Source: Denitrificimonas caeni (lineage in GTDB: Bacteria; Pseudomonadota; Gammaproteobacteria; Pseudomonadales; Pseudomonadaceae). From it: a stretch of 64,000 nucleotides of DNA. Position numbers and translations under genes: made by a program. The notes beneath the pieces are model-generated. The model was not told the origin of the DNA. It saw only the letters and a program-made list of their open reading frames with translations, and searched no databases. Below are positions 37,026 through 45,255 of this stretch, in pieces (within the stretch, counting starts at the first letter, position 1; each line of letters begins with the position of its first letter). The stretch covers positions 1 to 64,000 of the forward strand of contig NZ_CAJHOA010000003.1 of assembly GCF_905120345.1 (NCBI RefSeq). The letters are read 5' to 3'.

Positions 37026-38692
37026 TGAAAAAGTTTCTACTGAACACAGCCTTGTTGTCGATGATTGCACAGCCTGCATTCGCTGCAACAGGACAAGCCA
37101 ATACCTCTGCTATTGTGATGTTCCTAGTGTTTATTGCAGGGACTATGGTTATTACTTGGTGGGCTGCGCGTAAAACGCAAACCACATCAGACTTCTATAC
37201 CGCAGGTGGTGGGATTACAGGTTTCCAGAATGGTTTAGCCATTGCTGGGGACTATATTTCTGCCGCATCCTTTTTAGGTATTGCTGGTATGGTCTACGTC
37301 AGTGGTTTTGACGGTATCATTTACGCCATTGGTTTCCTCTTTGGTTGGCCGGTGGTGATGTTTTTAGTTGCTGAGCGCTTACGTAACTTGGGACGCTTTA
37401 ACTTTGCTGACGTGACCGCATTCCGTTTAGAACAAACCCCTATGCGTATTCTGGCGGCAAGTGCATCGTTGTTAATTATTGCTCTGTACTTGATTGCACA
37501 GATGGTGGGTGCGGGTAAGTTAATCGTGCTGCTGTTTGGTCTTGAGTATAAAATTGCAGTGGTAATCATCGGTACATTGATGATGATTTACGTGTTCTTC
37601 GGTGGTATGACGGCGACGACGTGGGTACAAATCATTAAAGCGGTACTGATGCTGGCGGGTGGTACTTTATTAGCTGCTCTTGTATTGATGGCCTTTAACT
37701 GGAACCCAGATGCAATGCTGGCTGAAGCAGTTAAAGTACACCCATCGGGTGCAGAGTTGATGGCGCCGGGTGCTGCGGTCAGTAGTAACCCCTTGAACGC
37801 ACTGTCACTTGGTTTGGCGTTAGCCTTTGGTACTGCAGGTTTGCCACATATCCTGATGCGCTTCTTCACGGTATCGAGCGCAAAAGAAGCTCGTAAATCT
37901 GTGATCTGGGCCAGTAGTTTTATTGGCTACTTCTACCTGTTGACCTTTATCATTGGTTTCGGTGCAATTGCGCTACTGGTTCGTCACCCAGAGTTCTATA
38001 ACAACTTAGATCTCAGTGCAGGCAGCAACAATATGCTGACTGCGCTCATTGGTGGCACTAACATGGCAGCGGTGCACTTATCCAATGCTGTTGGCGGTAG
38101 CTTGCTGTTAGGCTTTTTGGCCGCAGTAACCTTTGCAACCATCGTTGCAGTGGTCGCAGGTTTGGCGCTAGCGGGTGCTGCAGCGATTGCGCACGACTTG
38201 TATGCCAACGTGATTGCTCGTGGACGTTCAACTGAAAAGCAAGAAATGCGTATTTCTAAGATCTCTACTCTGGTACTAGGTGTCTTGGCTGTACTGCTGG
38301 GTATTGTTTTTGAAGATCAAAACGTTGCCTTTATGGTGGGTTTAGCCTTTGCGATTGCAGCAAGTGCTAACTTCCCAGTATTGGTACTATCGATCTCATG
38401 GCGCGGTTGTACAACTCGCGGCGCAACCATTGGTGGCTTCTTAGGCTTAACCTTTGCAACACTGTGGGTGGTTCTGAGTAAGACAGTTTGGGTCGATGTA
38501 TTTGGTAACGCTGAGCCAATCAGTCCGTTCCCTAATCCAGGTATCTTCTCGATCCCATTAGCGTTCTTCTCGATTTGGTTCTTCTCAGTCACTGATAAGA
38601 GTGCACGGGCTGTTAAAGAGCGTGATGCGTTCACTGCATTAACTGTACGTAGTCAAACGGGTATCGGTCGTTCTGGCGCGCAAGATCACTAA
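37025..38692 (+). CDS. actP: Cation/acetate symporter
   Basis: 555 residues, sodium:solute symporter family. An N-terminal signal-like helix, then about thirteen membrane segments. ActP takes up acetate and related short monocarboxylates with a cation; it lets the cell scavenge low acetate. Markers: [30 protein letters not shown] and [15 protein letters not shown] near the middle. Context with yjcH, and with ackA-pta and erdR elsewhere in the window, points to acetate use. Confidence 0.93.
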   Translation: MKKFLLNTALLSMIAQPAFAATGQANTSAIVMFLVFIAGTMVITWWAARKTQTTSDFYTAGGGITGFQNGLAIAGDYISAASFLGIAGMVYVSGFDGIIYAIGFLFGWPVVMFLVAERLRNLGRFNFADVTAFRLEQTPMRILAASASLLIIALYLIAQMVGAGKLIVLLFGLEYKIAVVIIGTLMMIYVFFGGMTATTWVQIIKAVLMLAGGTLLAALVLMAFNWNPDAMLAEAVKVHPSGAELMAPGAAVSSNPLNALSLGLALAFGTAGLPHILMRFFTVSSAKEARKSVIWASSFIGYFYLLTFIIGFGAIALLVRHPEFYNNLDLSAGSNNMLTALIGGTNMAAVHLSNAVGGSLLLGFLAAVTFATIVAVVAGLALAGAAAIAHDLYANVIARGRSTEKQEMRISKISTLVLGVLAVLLGIVFEDQNVAFMVGLAFAIAASANFPVLVLSISWRGCTTRGATIGGFLGLTFATLWVVLSKTVWVDVFGNAEPISPFPNPGIFSIPLAFFSIWFFSVTDKSARAVKERDAFTALTVRSQTGIGRSGAQDH

Positions 38693-38730
38693 AACGTGAC
38701 ATTGTGATGGTTAGCTGATCATTACTATTA

Positions 38731-38761
38731 AAATACCCCGACTGGTTCGGGGTATTTTTTT
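38731..38761 (+). terminator. Terminator after actP
   Basis: AAATACCCCGA pairs perfectly with TCGGGGTATTT (11 bp, loop CTGGT) and runs into a T tract to 38761. Strong intrinsic terminator 39 bases after the actP stop. Confidence 0.92.
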
Positions 38762-38857
38762 GCCTTTTAAAAGTTATTGATAAGTCATGCAATATTACCG
38801 AGAGAGTGCTGATCAGTTCAGTTGCTCCTGAGGTATTTTGTCACAGGTAGCACTTAA

Positions 38858-38872
38858 TGATAATGATTGCCA
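38858..38872. promoter_or_regulatory. Fur-box-like site upstream of the small secreted protein
   Basis: TGATAATGATTGCCA matches the 7-1-7 Fur pattern TGATAAT-N-ATTATCA at 12 of 14 informative bases. It lies 57 bases before the ATG at 38929, in promoter position, so the gene may be repressed by iron. Binding is a prediction. Confidence 0.5.
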
Positions 38873-38928
38873 TTCCGGTAATGCTCTGTTAGTTTTGTCC
38901 GCATATTAATTCTCTATCAGGGTTCGTT

Positions 38929-39300
38929 ATGAAAAATATATTTAAAGGTGCAGTGTTCGCAGTGAGCTTGGTCGTTGCGGGAAGTGCGATTGCCGATGAA
39001 AGCACGGCGCACTTTAAAGGCTTAGCTGCGCCAGACTTGCAAACTGCAGTCGCTAATTTCTCTGAGTACAATAAGCGTTTAGAAGATGTGCTCAGTGGTG
39101 AGTTAACTGATATGGATCTGGTGAAGGTGCATGAGTTGACCTACACCTTGGAAAACGCCCTAGAGAAAATTAATGTTGATTTAGAAGAGCTCGCCAATAC
39201 GTTAGAAAAAGTACATGTTGCCTCAGAAACCTTTAACCGTGATGCGCTAAAAGAGGCTGCACCAGCCTATTTAAATACTGCACGTATTATCGTTAAGTAA
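38929..39300 (+). CDS. Small secreted helical protein (DUF6746-like)
   Basis: 123 residues with a clear Sec signal (MKNIFKGAVFAVSLVVAGSAIA, cleavage after about residue 22 before DEST). The mature part, about 100 residues, is acidic and helical, with no Cys and one His-rich spot absent. It resembles the uncharacterised DUF6746 group; function unknown. A Fur-box-like sequence upstream hints at a link to iron. It stands alone between the actP terminator and marR. Confidence 0.75.
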   Translation: MKNIFKGAVFAVSLVVAGSAIADESTAHFKGLAAPDLQTAVANFSEYNKRLEDVLSGELTDMDLVKVHELTYTLENALEKINVDLEELANTLEKVHVASETFNRDALKEAAPAYLNTARIIVK

Positions 39301-39387
39301 ATGCGTGTGATCGCCCGTCTTGTCGTTTGCGCGATATAAGACGGGGTTCTGTTCTAGCAGGTTGTTTGAATATTGGTATACTTAGCC

Positions 39388-39402
39388 AGCTAAATACTAG
39401 CT
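39388..39402. promoter_or_regulatory. Candidate MarR operator
   Basis: Inverted repeat AGCTA-AATAC-TAGCT, 17 bases before the marR ATG and just after a -10-like TATACT (39377-39382). MarR repressors usually bind such short palindromes and control their own gene and the next one. Prediction from symmetry and position. Confidence 0.4.
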
Positions 39403-39418
39403 TGGAGACTGCGTAGCC

Positions 39419-39856
39419 ATGTACGAACAGCACCGTTTTGGAATGCAACTCACGCATTTATCACGCGCATGGCGTGCTGAACTGGATAGACGTTTAGTTG
39501 AGCTTGGTTTATCACAAGCACGCTGGTTGGTCTTATTGCATCTCGCTCGTGATAAGCCATTGCCCACACAAGGTGAGTTAGCCTGCAGTGTTGGCGTTGA
39601 AAATCCAACGTTAGCGCGACTGCTGGACGCCCTCGAAGCTCAGCAGCTGATTGAGCGCCAACCTGATCTAAATGATCGTCGTGTTAAAAAAATTGCGTTA
39701 ACACATGCGGCGCGAGATCTTATTGAAAAAATTGAAACCATCGCCACAACTTTGCGCACAGAAATATTTGCCGGAGTGTCCGAAGATGATATCCAGCAGT
39801 GCCAAAAGATCCAAGCGCACATGTTGGCTAATTTAGAAAAAATATATGAAGCGTGA
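39419..39856 (+). CDS. MarR-family transcriptional regulator
   Basis: 145 residues. Winged helix-turn-helix of MarR type: LGLSQARWLVLLHLA, then LACSVGVENPTLARLLDALEAQQLIERQ as recognition helix and wing with the family DRRVKKI. Likely regulates the MFS exporter it overlaps by 11 bases, and itself through the palindrome upstream. The inducer is unknown. Confidence 0.9.
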   Translation: MYEQHRFGMQLTHLSRAWRAELDRRLVELGLSQARWLVLLHLARDKPLPTQGELACSVGVENPTLARLLDALEAQQLIERQPDLNDRRVKKIALTHAARDLIEKIETIATTLRTEIFAGVSEDDIQQCQKIQAHMLANLEKIYEA

Positions 39857-41267
39857 TCTAGCCAGTCTAAATGCGCGTTTTGGTGCACTTTATCGTGTCT
39901 GGTTATTAGGTGTATTAATGCTGGGCAGTATGGTGATGGTACTGTCATCTACCAGTATTAACGTAGCATTGCCGGCGATTATGGATGAGTTTGCCATGGG
40001 TCGGCCGTTGGCGCAGTGGTTGGCGACGGGCTTTTTAGCCGCGATGACTTCTGGGCTATTATTGGCTGCTTGGGCGCAAGCTAAGTTTGGTTCACGTTTA
40101 ACAGTACAGGCCAGTATTGGTTTGTTTGTGCTGTGTTCAATTGCTGCGTTGATGGCTACTGAAGGCTGGCAATTGATTGTTTTGCGTATTCTGCAAGGCG
40201 CGTCGGCGGGGATTATTCAGCCACTGGCTACCGTATTGATTTTTCGTGTGTATGCGGGAGGTGGGCGTGGTGCCGCGCTAGGTGTATACGGCCTCGGGTT
40301 AATGATTGCGCCCAGTGTCGGCCCTACCGTTGGCGGTTATCTGATTGATCATTTCGGCTGGATGTCAGCATTCTGGCTGCCTTTGCCGGTGTGTTTTGTA
40401 TTGATGGTAGCGGGGCACTGGCTGTTGCCTGATGAAGGTAATCCAAATGCTAAACGCTTAGATGTGTTGTCATTTGTCACCTTAACTATGGCTATCTTCG
40501 CAGGCCTCGCAGCCATTTCTGAAGCACAACGTTATGCTTGGGGTGATTGGCGAGTGACTGCTTTGGCGTTGATCACTGTCGTTTGCAGTGCAATTTTTTT
40601 TCGGCGCACATTAAACAGCAAGCAACCTATTTTATCCTTACGCTTATGGCGCTTAGCCGCATTTAGACGAGCCAGTTGGGTGGCTTTAGCTTTGGGCTTG
40701 GGTCTTTATGGCTCAACGTATTTAATTCCTTTGTTTTTACAAACTATTAGTGGTTACAGCGCAGGTCATGCTGGGGTTTTATTGTTGCCCGCTGGGATCT
40801 TACTGGGCCTTGCGTCTTTTGCCAGTGGTTGGCTGTGTGATCGAATAGCTATTGTTTGGCTGCTCTGCGCGGGTTTGTTTTTATTCGCATTTTCCGCCGT
40901 ATGGTATGGCATTTGGGGTGCGAGTAGCGGTTTTCTTTGGTTATGTGTGATTGCTGCAGTAGGGCGTATGGGGATTGGTTTGATTATGCCTGCGCTCAGC
41001 ACCGCTTCGCTGGACAGCCTCACCGTAGATGAGCTGCCTTATGGTGCTGGCGCTGTGACTTTTGTGCGCCAGTTGGGTGGGGCTTTTGGGATTAATTTGT
41101 TAACGGTTTTTCTCGAATGGCAACACCACTCTTTGGGTGGTGACTTTGCCGCCGAAACACGAGCTTTTGAGCGTACTTTTATAGTGCTAGGTCTCGCTTT
41201 TTTATTAGCGCTATGGCCGGCTTGGCGATTGCGCAAGCTCCCTAAGCCAATAAAGAAAACACATTGA
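39846..41267 (+). CDS. MFS multidrug exporter, DHA2 (EmrB/QacA) type
   Basis: 473 residues, with up to fourteen predicted membrane helices. The DHA2 marker appears in TM1 (SSTSINVALPAIMDEF) and motif C-like GVYGLGLMIAPSVGPTVGGYL in TM5, typical of proton-driven drug exporters. No EmrA-type adaptor gene is next to it. Overlap with the MarR gene makes them one operon; this pair is a standard resistance-regulator layout. Substrates unknown. Confidence 0.9.
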   Translation: MKRDLASLNARFGALYRVWLLGVLMLGSMVMVLSSTSINVALPAIMDEFAMGRPLAQWLATGFLAAMTSGLLLAAWAQAKFGSRLTVQASIGLFVLCSIAALMATEGWQLIVLRILQGASAGIIQPLATVLIFRVYAGGGRGAALGVYGLGLMIAPSVGPTVGGYLIDHFGWMSAFWLPLPVCFVLMVAGHWLLPDEGNPNAKRLDVLSFVTLTMAIFAGLAAISEAQRYAWGDWRVTALALITVVCSAIFFRRTLNSKQPILSLRLWRLAAFRRASWVALALGLGLYGSTYLIPLFLQTISGYSAGHAGVLLLPAGILLGLASFASGWLCDRIAIVWLLCAGLFLFAFSAVWYGIWGASSGFLWLCVIAAVGRMGIGLIMPALSTASLDSLTVDELPYGAGAVTFVRQLGGAFGINLLTVFLEWQHHSLGGDFAAETRAFERTFIVLGLAFLLALWPAWRLRKLPKPIKKTH

Positions 41268-41370
41268 CCGCTGGTCATCTTAGTTGAACTAAAGTCCCGT
41301 TAAGTCCTCTACTGAGTGTGCATGAATAGTAAGCTAACTTAAGCTTTTCACATGTGCGGAGGACATAATA

Positions 41371-41697
41371 ATGAAAATATCGACCCGTAAATACGCAGGA
41401 CTCGTTGTTCTGACGGCTCTTTTAGGTATGCCGCTGACCCATGCTGTTGCTAACGAAACCGTGACTGAGGCTCAGGAGGTTATTTCTGATAGTTGGATCA
41501 CCAGTAAGGTGAAATCGGTTTTTTTAAGTAACAAGAATATCAGTGGCCTGATTATTAACGTTGAAACCGTTGACGGCGTTGTTGCTCTGACTGGTGAAGT
41601 ACCGACAGCCGTTGAGCGTGATTTAGCAATTGCTAAAGCCAAAGAGATTAAAGGCGTTAAAGGCGTTGCTGCGGATGGCTTAAAAGCTAGCCATTAA
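41371..41697 (+). CDS. Periplasmic BON-domain protein, copy 1
   Basis: 108 residues. Signal peptide to about residue 27 (LGMPLTHAVA, then NET), then a single BON domain (about 40-105; DSWITSKVKSVFLS and VETVDGVVALTGEVPT), as in OsmY-type envelope-stress proteins that touch phospholipid membranes. GGAGGA lies ten bases before the ATG. Paired with csbD copy 1 and duplicated as a unit at 42295. OsmY-like genes are often stress-induced; no regulator site is evident here. Confidence 0.9.
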   Translation: MKISTRKYAGLVVLTALLGMPLTHAVANETVTEAQEVISDSWITSKVKSVFLSNKNISGLIINVETVDGVVALTGEVPTAVERDLAIAKAKEIKGVKGVAADGLKASH

Positions 41698-41747
41698 GTG
41701 CAGCGAGTTTTGAGTTTAATAAATATTTTTTATATACAAGGTGATTT

Positions 41748-41945
41748 ATGAATAAGGATATTTTTGAAGGTAAGTGGACGCAGCTGAAAGGCCAAGTAAA
41801 AACTCGTTGGGGCAAGCTCACCGATGATGACCTTGATGTGGTTGAAGGCCATAGCATGTATTTATCTGGCAAGCTACAAGAGCGTTACGGCTTGACCAAA
41901 GAAAAGGCTGAAGAGGAAATTGCAGAGTTTCATCGCAAACTGTAA
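41748..41945 (+). CDS. CsbD-family stress protein, copy 1
   Basis: 65 residues, the normal CsbD length. Family pattern: an opening WTQLKGQVKTRWGKLTDDD, then LDVVEGHSMYLSGKLQERYG and KEKAEEEIAEF. CsbD/YjbJ proteins are abundant under general stress but their biochemical role is unknown. Follows BON copy 1 by 50 bases. From 41805 to the end it is nearly identical in DNA to copy 2. Confidence 0.92.
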   Translation: MNKDIFEGKWTQLKGQVKTRWGKLTDDDLDVVEGHSMYLSGKLQERYGLTKEKAEEEIAEFHRKL

Positions 41946-41956
41946 TTTTCCAGCCT

Positions 41957-42006
41957 AAACGGCCTGAGATGGATGTTTAAATACGTTCTTCTCAGGCCGT
42001 TTTTTT
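41957..42006 (+). terminator. Terminator after csbD copy 1
   Basis: AAACGGCCTGAGA pairs with TCTCAGGCCGTTT (13 bp, 20-base loop) followed by T5-A-T. It sits 11 bases after the stop. The stem differs from copy 2 by paired changes, see the terminator at 42877. Confidence 0.92.
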
Positions 42007-42294
42007 ATATCTTTTTTTTATAAAAGTACAGCCTCTTGGTGGTCTTTAAGCAGCAGTTTTACATTGCTGATTAGTGCTTTGTCTGGCGAGAAAATTGACA
42101 GTCCTACTGTTAAATATATACAGCTATCAAGCCCTACTTTTCGTCAGTTATGGACATCTTAGTGGCTTTAATCTATGTGAAAGTAGAATAAAGTATTTTA
42201 AAAAATATTGAACAAACAGATTATAGCGTCGTCTATTAAGTGTGCTTATTAAGATAAGCCATTCATAAAAACAATGTGTACGGAGTGCATAACG
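42007..42294. other. 288-base intergenic region between the two BON-csbD units
   Basis: Begins after the copy 1 terminator and must supply the promoter of copy 2. A possible sigma-70 promoter is TTGACA at 42095-42100 with TATACA at 42117-42122 (16-base spacing), which would leave a leader of about 165 bases. No reading frame of note. CGGAG at 42281-42285 is the ribosome site of copy 2. I see no copy of this region upstream of unit 1. Confidence 0.4.
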
Positions 42295-42621
42295 ATGAAA
42301 ACATTAACCCGTAAATACGCTGGACTTGCAGTTCTAACGGCTCTTTTAGGTATGCCATTAACACACGCAGTGGCCAACGAAACCATGAGTGAAGTTCAAG
42401 ACGTTGTCTCCGATAGCTGGATCACCAGTAAAGTGAAGTCGGTTTTTTTAAGTGACGTTAATATTAGCGGCTTAGATATTAAAGTTGAAACTGTTGACGG
42501 TGTTGTTGCGCTGTCCGGTGAAGTGCCAACTGTCGCCGAGCGTGATTTAGCAATCGCTAAAGCCAAAGAGATTAAAGGTGTTAAAGGTATTGCTGCGGAT
42601 GGTTTGAAAACCAGTCGTTAA
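42295..42621 (+). CDS. Periplasmic BON-domain protein, copy 2
   Basis: 108 residues from the ATG at 42295; the frame stays open seven codons further up but the signal peptide begins here. Almost the same protein as copy 1: signal to about residue 27 and one BON domain. Differences are scattered (VTEAQEVI against MSEVQDVV, SNKNISGLIINVE against SDVNISGLDIKVE) and synonymous changes are frequent, so this half of the duplicate has aged. Same likely role in envelope stress. Confidence 0.9.
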   Translation: MKTLTRKYAGLAVLTALLGMPLTHAVANETMSEVQDVVSDSWITSKVKSVFLSDVNISGLDIKVETVDGVVALSGEVPTVAERDLAIAKAKEIKGVKGIAADGLKTSR

Positions 42622-42666
42622 GCTTAGCCAGTTATTAATTAAACTTTTAAAAAACTAAGGTGTTTT

Positions 42667-42864
42667 ATGAATACGGATATTTTTGAAGGTAAGTGGAAAC
42701 AATTTAAAGGTCAGATTAAAACCCGTTGGGGCAAGCTCACCGATGATGACCTTGATGTGGTTGAAGGCCATAGCCTGTATTTATCTGGCAAGCTACAAGA
42801 GCGTTACGGCTTGACCAAAGAAAAGGCTGAAGAGGAAATTGCAGAGTTTCATCGCAAACTGTAA
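42667..42864 (+). CDS. CsbD-family stress protein, copy 2
   Basis: 65 residues. Differs from copy 1 in the first twenty residues (MNTDIFEGKWKQFKGQIKTR against MNKDIFEGKWTQLKGQVKTR) and then by a single Met-to-Leu change (HSLYL). In DNA the part from 42724 on is identical to copy 1 apart from that base and one T insertion after the stop. Follows BON copy 2 by 45 bases. Confidence 0.92.
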   Translation: MNTDIFEGKWKQFKGQIKTRWGKLTDDDLDVVEGHSLYLSGKLQERYGLTKEKAEEEIAEFHRKL

Positions 42865-42876
42865 TTTTTCCAGCCT

Positions 42877-42925
42877 AAACGGCTTGAGGAGGGTGTTTAA
42901 ACGCGCTGTCCTCAAGCCGTTTTTT
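42877..42925 (+). terminator. Terminator after csbD copy 2
   Basis: AAACGGCTTGAGGA pairs with TCCTCAAGCCGTTT (14 bp, 18-base loop) followed by a T run. Compared with copy 1 the C-G pair in the stem has become T-A on both sides, so pairing is kept. It may also serve the methyltransferase gene arriving from the other strand. Confidence 0.92.
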
Positions 42926-42930
42926 ATTGA

Positions 42931-43401
42931 CTATTTAAAAAGTGGCCCTGAGCGAGTATTGAGGCCTTTCGCCAGGCGGTCGTACAGCACCACATTCACC
43001 GTTGCCGCTAAATTCATGCAGCCGTTGGTGGGTATATAGACAACATCCTCACACCAGTCACGGATGTCTTTATCCAGTGAGCCATCTTCAGGGCCGAAAA
43101 TATACAGCGCTCGATCAGGGTGAGTGTATTCCGGTAATGGACGAGCCCCCTCAACCAGTTCAATCGCGACCGGCGTACAACCTAGCGGTAAAATCTTGCG
43201 CAAATCATCAATATTAATCAGTGGCACATCTTGATGGACTTTCTTGGTGTCAGTAATAAAGTCTTTGGCGCGATCGTAGCGGGTGCCAGTATAAAACACG
43301 CTATTGACCCCATAACAGCCGGCTGCACGCATGATTGAACCGACATTGGTGGGGGATTTAGGGTTGCTTAAGGCGATGCAGCTGTAACGACGATTGGCCA
43401 C
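42931..43401 (-). CDS. SpoU/TrmH-family RNA methyltransferase
   Basis: 156 residues, a minimal SPOUT methyltransferase without an extra RNA-binding domain. Motifs: NPKSPTNVGSIMRAAGCYG (motif 1), YIFGPEDGSLDKDI (motif 2) and IPTNGCMNLAATVNVVLYDR (motif 3, forming the knot). It probably 2'-O-methylates a tRNA or rRNA ribose; the target cannot be read. It starts with GTG at 43401 and a weak ribosome site. The size resembles TrmL, but the motif 1 and 3 sequences are not clearly TrmL-like. Confidence 0.82.
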   Translation of the reverse strand: MANRRYSCIALSNPKSPTNVGSIMRAAGCYGVNSVFYTGTRYDRAKDFITDTKKVHQDVPLINIDDLRKILPLGCTPVAIELVEGARPLPEYTHPDRALYIFGPEDGSLDKDIRDWCEDVVYIPTNGCMNLAATVNVVLYDRLAKGLNTRSGPLFK

Positions 43402-43490
43402 TATATGCTCACAAAAGATTCAGTTGATACCGCGCCGTGGAGAGTGCTGCTCGACTCGGTATGGGTAAAAAGAACGGAATAAATAAAAAG

Positions 43491-43522
43491 GCCGAGAGCT
43501 GAGTCTCGGCCTGGGTTACGGC
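43491..43522 (-). terminator. Terminator after the fumarase gene
   Basis: On the minus strand AGGCCGAGA pairs with TCTCGGCCT (9 bp, six-base loop), followed by TTTTTATTT. It lies 20 bases past the fumarase stop. Confidence 0.88.
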
Positions 43523-43541
43523 GCAACAGTGCTGTTGTGGA

Positions 43542-45065
43542 TTAGTTAATCTCAACCGCTAAGCTGTCGGCAATCTTTTTCTGCCACAGGGCAGGGCCAG
43601 TGATATGCACTGACTCACCTGTAGTATCGACGGCAACAGTGACTGGCATATCTTCCACTTCAAACTCGTAGATGGCTTCCATACCCAGCTCAGCAAAAGC
43701 CACCACGCGTGATTTCTTAATGGCTTGAGCCACCAAGTACGCCGCGCCACCGACAGCCATCAGGTACACGGCTTTGTTATCTTTAATCGCTTCAATGGCG
43801 ATTGGGCCGCGCTCAGATTTGCCGATCATACCCAGCAAGCCTGTGCTTTCGAGGATTTGACGAGTGAACTTGTCCATGCGCGTAGCGGTGGTTGGGCCTG
43901 CAGGTCCAACCACTTCTTCGCGGACTGGATCAACTGGGCCAACGTAGTAGATAAAACGGCCTTTAAGATCAACCGGTAATTCTTCACCGTTATTGAGCAT
44001 ATCGACCATACGCTTGTGTGCTGCATCACGGCCAGTCAACATTTTACCGTTGAGCAACACCGTTTCACCTGGCTTCCAGCTTTGTACATCTTCTGGCGTA
44101 ATAGTGTCGAGATTGACCCGGCGCGCTGAAGGACCGGCTTCCCAAACGATATCTGGGAAGGCCGACAAGGGTGGTGCGGCGAGTACTGCAGGACCTGAAC
44201 CATCCAAGACAAAGTGTGCGTGACGTGTCGCTGCACAGTTTGGGATGATACATACCGGTAAAGACGCCGCGTGAGTTGGATAATCCATGATTTTTACATC
44301 AAGGACTGTGGTTAAACCACCCAAACCTTGCGCACCAATACCCAACTGGTTAACTTTTTCAAACAACTCTAAGCGCAGCTCTTCAATACGGTTTTGTGCA
44401 CCGCGCGCTTGCAGTTCATGAATATCAATAGGGTCCATCAGCACTTCTTTAGCCATTACTGCAGCTTTTTCTGCAGTACCGCCAATACCTATACCGAGCA
44501 TGCCCGGTGGACACCAGCCCGCACCCATTTCAGGAACAGTTTTCAGTACCCAGTCAACGATGGAGTCAGACGGGTTGAGCATGGCCATTTTGGCTTTATT
44601 TTCCGAGCCGCCGCCTTTCGCTGCGACATCAAATTCAACTGTGTTACCGGGCACGATGGAGTAGTGGATCACTGCTGGAGTATTGTCTTTAGTGTTACGT
44701 CGCGCGCCGGCTGGATCAGCCAAAATTGATGCGCGGAGGATGTTATCTGGCAGGCCGTAAGCACGACGCACACCTTCGTTGATCATGTCATCGAGGCTCA
44801 TGCTCGCTCCATCCCAGCGCACATCCATACCAACACGTACGAAAATAGTCACGATGCCGGTGTCTTGGCACAGTGGACGATGTCCGGTAGCACTCATGCG
44901 CGAGTTAATCAGAATTTGCGCAATGGCATCTTTCGCCGATGCAGATTCTTCACGCAAATACGCCTCGTGCATGGCTTCAATAAAGTCGAGCGGATGGTAG
45001 TAAGAAATAAATTGCAAGGCGTCAGCAACGCTTTGGATCAAATCATCTTGCTTAATAACGGTCAT
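43542..45065 (-). CDS. fumA: Class I fumarate hydratase (iron-sulfur)
   Basis: 507 residues, the length of class I, oxygen-sensitive [4Fe-4S] fumarases. Interconverts fumarate and malate in the citric acid cycle. The N-terminal alpha domain has CQDTGIVTIFVRVG, GWCPPGMLGIGIGG and the third cluster Cys in IIPNCAATRH; the C-terminal beta domain has LTGRDAAHKRM and YYVGPVDP. Single gene with its own terminator; no stable class II fumarase is in the window. Related tartrate dehydratases are two-subunit, which argues against that alternative. Confidence 0.93.
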   Translation of the reverse strand: MTVIKQDDLIQSVADALQFISYYHPLDFIEAMHEAYLREESASAKDAIAQILINSRMSATGHRPLCQDTGIVTIFVRVGMDVRWDGASMSLDDMINEGVRRAYGLPDNILRASILADPAGARRNTKDNTPAVIHYSIVPGNTVEFDVAAKGGGSENKAKMAMLNPSDSIVDWVLKTVPEMGAGWCPPGMLGIGIGGTAEKAAVMAKEVLMDPIDIHELQARGAQNRIEELRLELFEKVNQLGIGAQGLGGLTTVLDVKIMDYPTHAASLPVCIIPNCAATRHAHFVLDGSGPAVLAAPPLSAFPDIVWEAGPSARRVNLDTITPEDVQSWKPGETVLLNGKMLTGRDAAHKRMVDMLNNGEELPVDLKGRFIYYVGPVDPVREEVVGPAGPTTATRMDKFTRQILESTGLLGMIGKSERGPIAIEAIKDNKAVYLMAVGGAAYLVAQAIKKSRVVAFAELGMEAIYEFEVEDMPVTVAVDTTGESVHITGPALWQKKIADSLAVEIN

Positions 45066-45255
45066 GAAACGCTCCTCTAATGCGAAGGGAACATCAAGTG
45101 CTTTTAACCAGCGGACTCGGTGTAGATGAGCAGACAGTAGGTGCGCTAAATTAGGCTCAGCGCACAGTACAGATGCTTAATAAGCCGGTAAGTATAGCGC
45201 GCATCACTGCTAAACGAACAGTCACGGACTATCGACTATGGTGGCAAAGAATGTT

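Larger units (their letters stand above)
41371..42925 (+). repeat. Tandem duplication of a BON-csbD-terminator unit
   Basis: Unit 1 (about 41371-42006) and unit 2 (about 42295-42925) hold the same two genes in the same order and end in related terminators. Identity is uneven: 41805-41963 and 42724-42883 differ by one substitution and one inserted base, while the BON genes and the 5' parts of csbD have diverged at many third positions. Confidence 0.9.
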
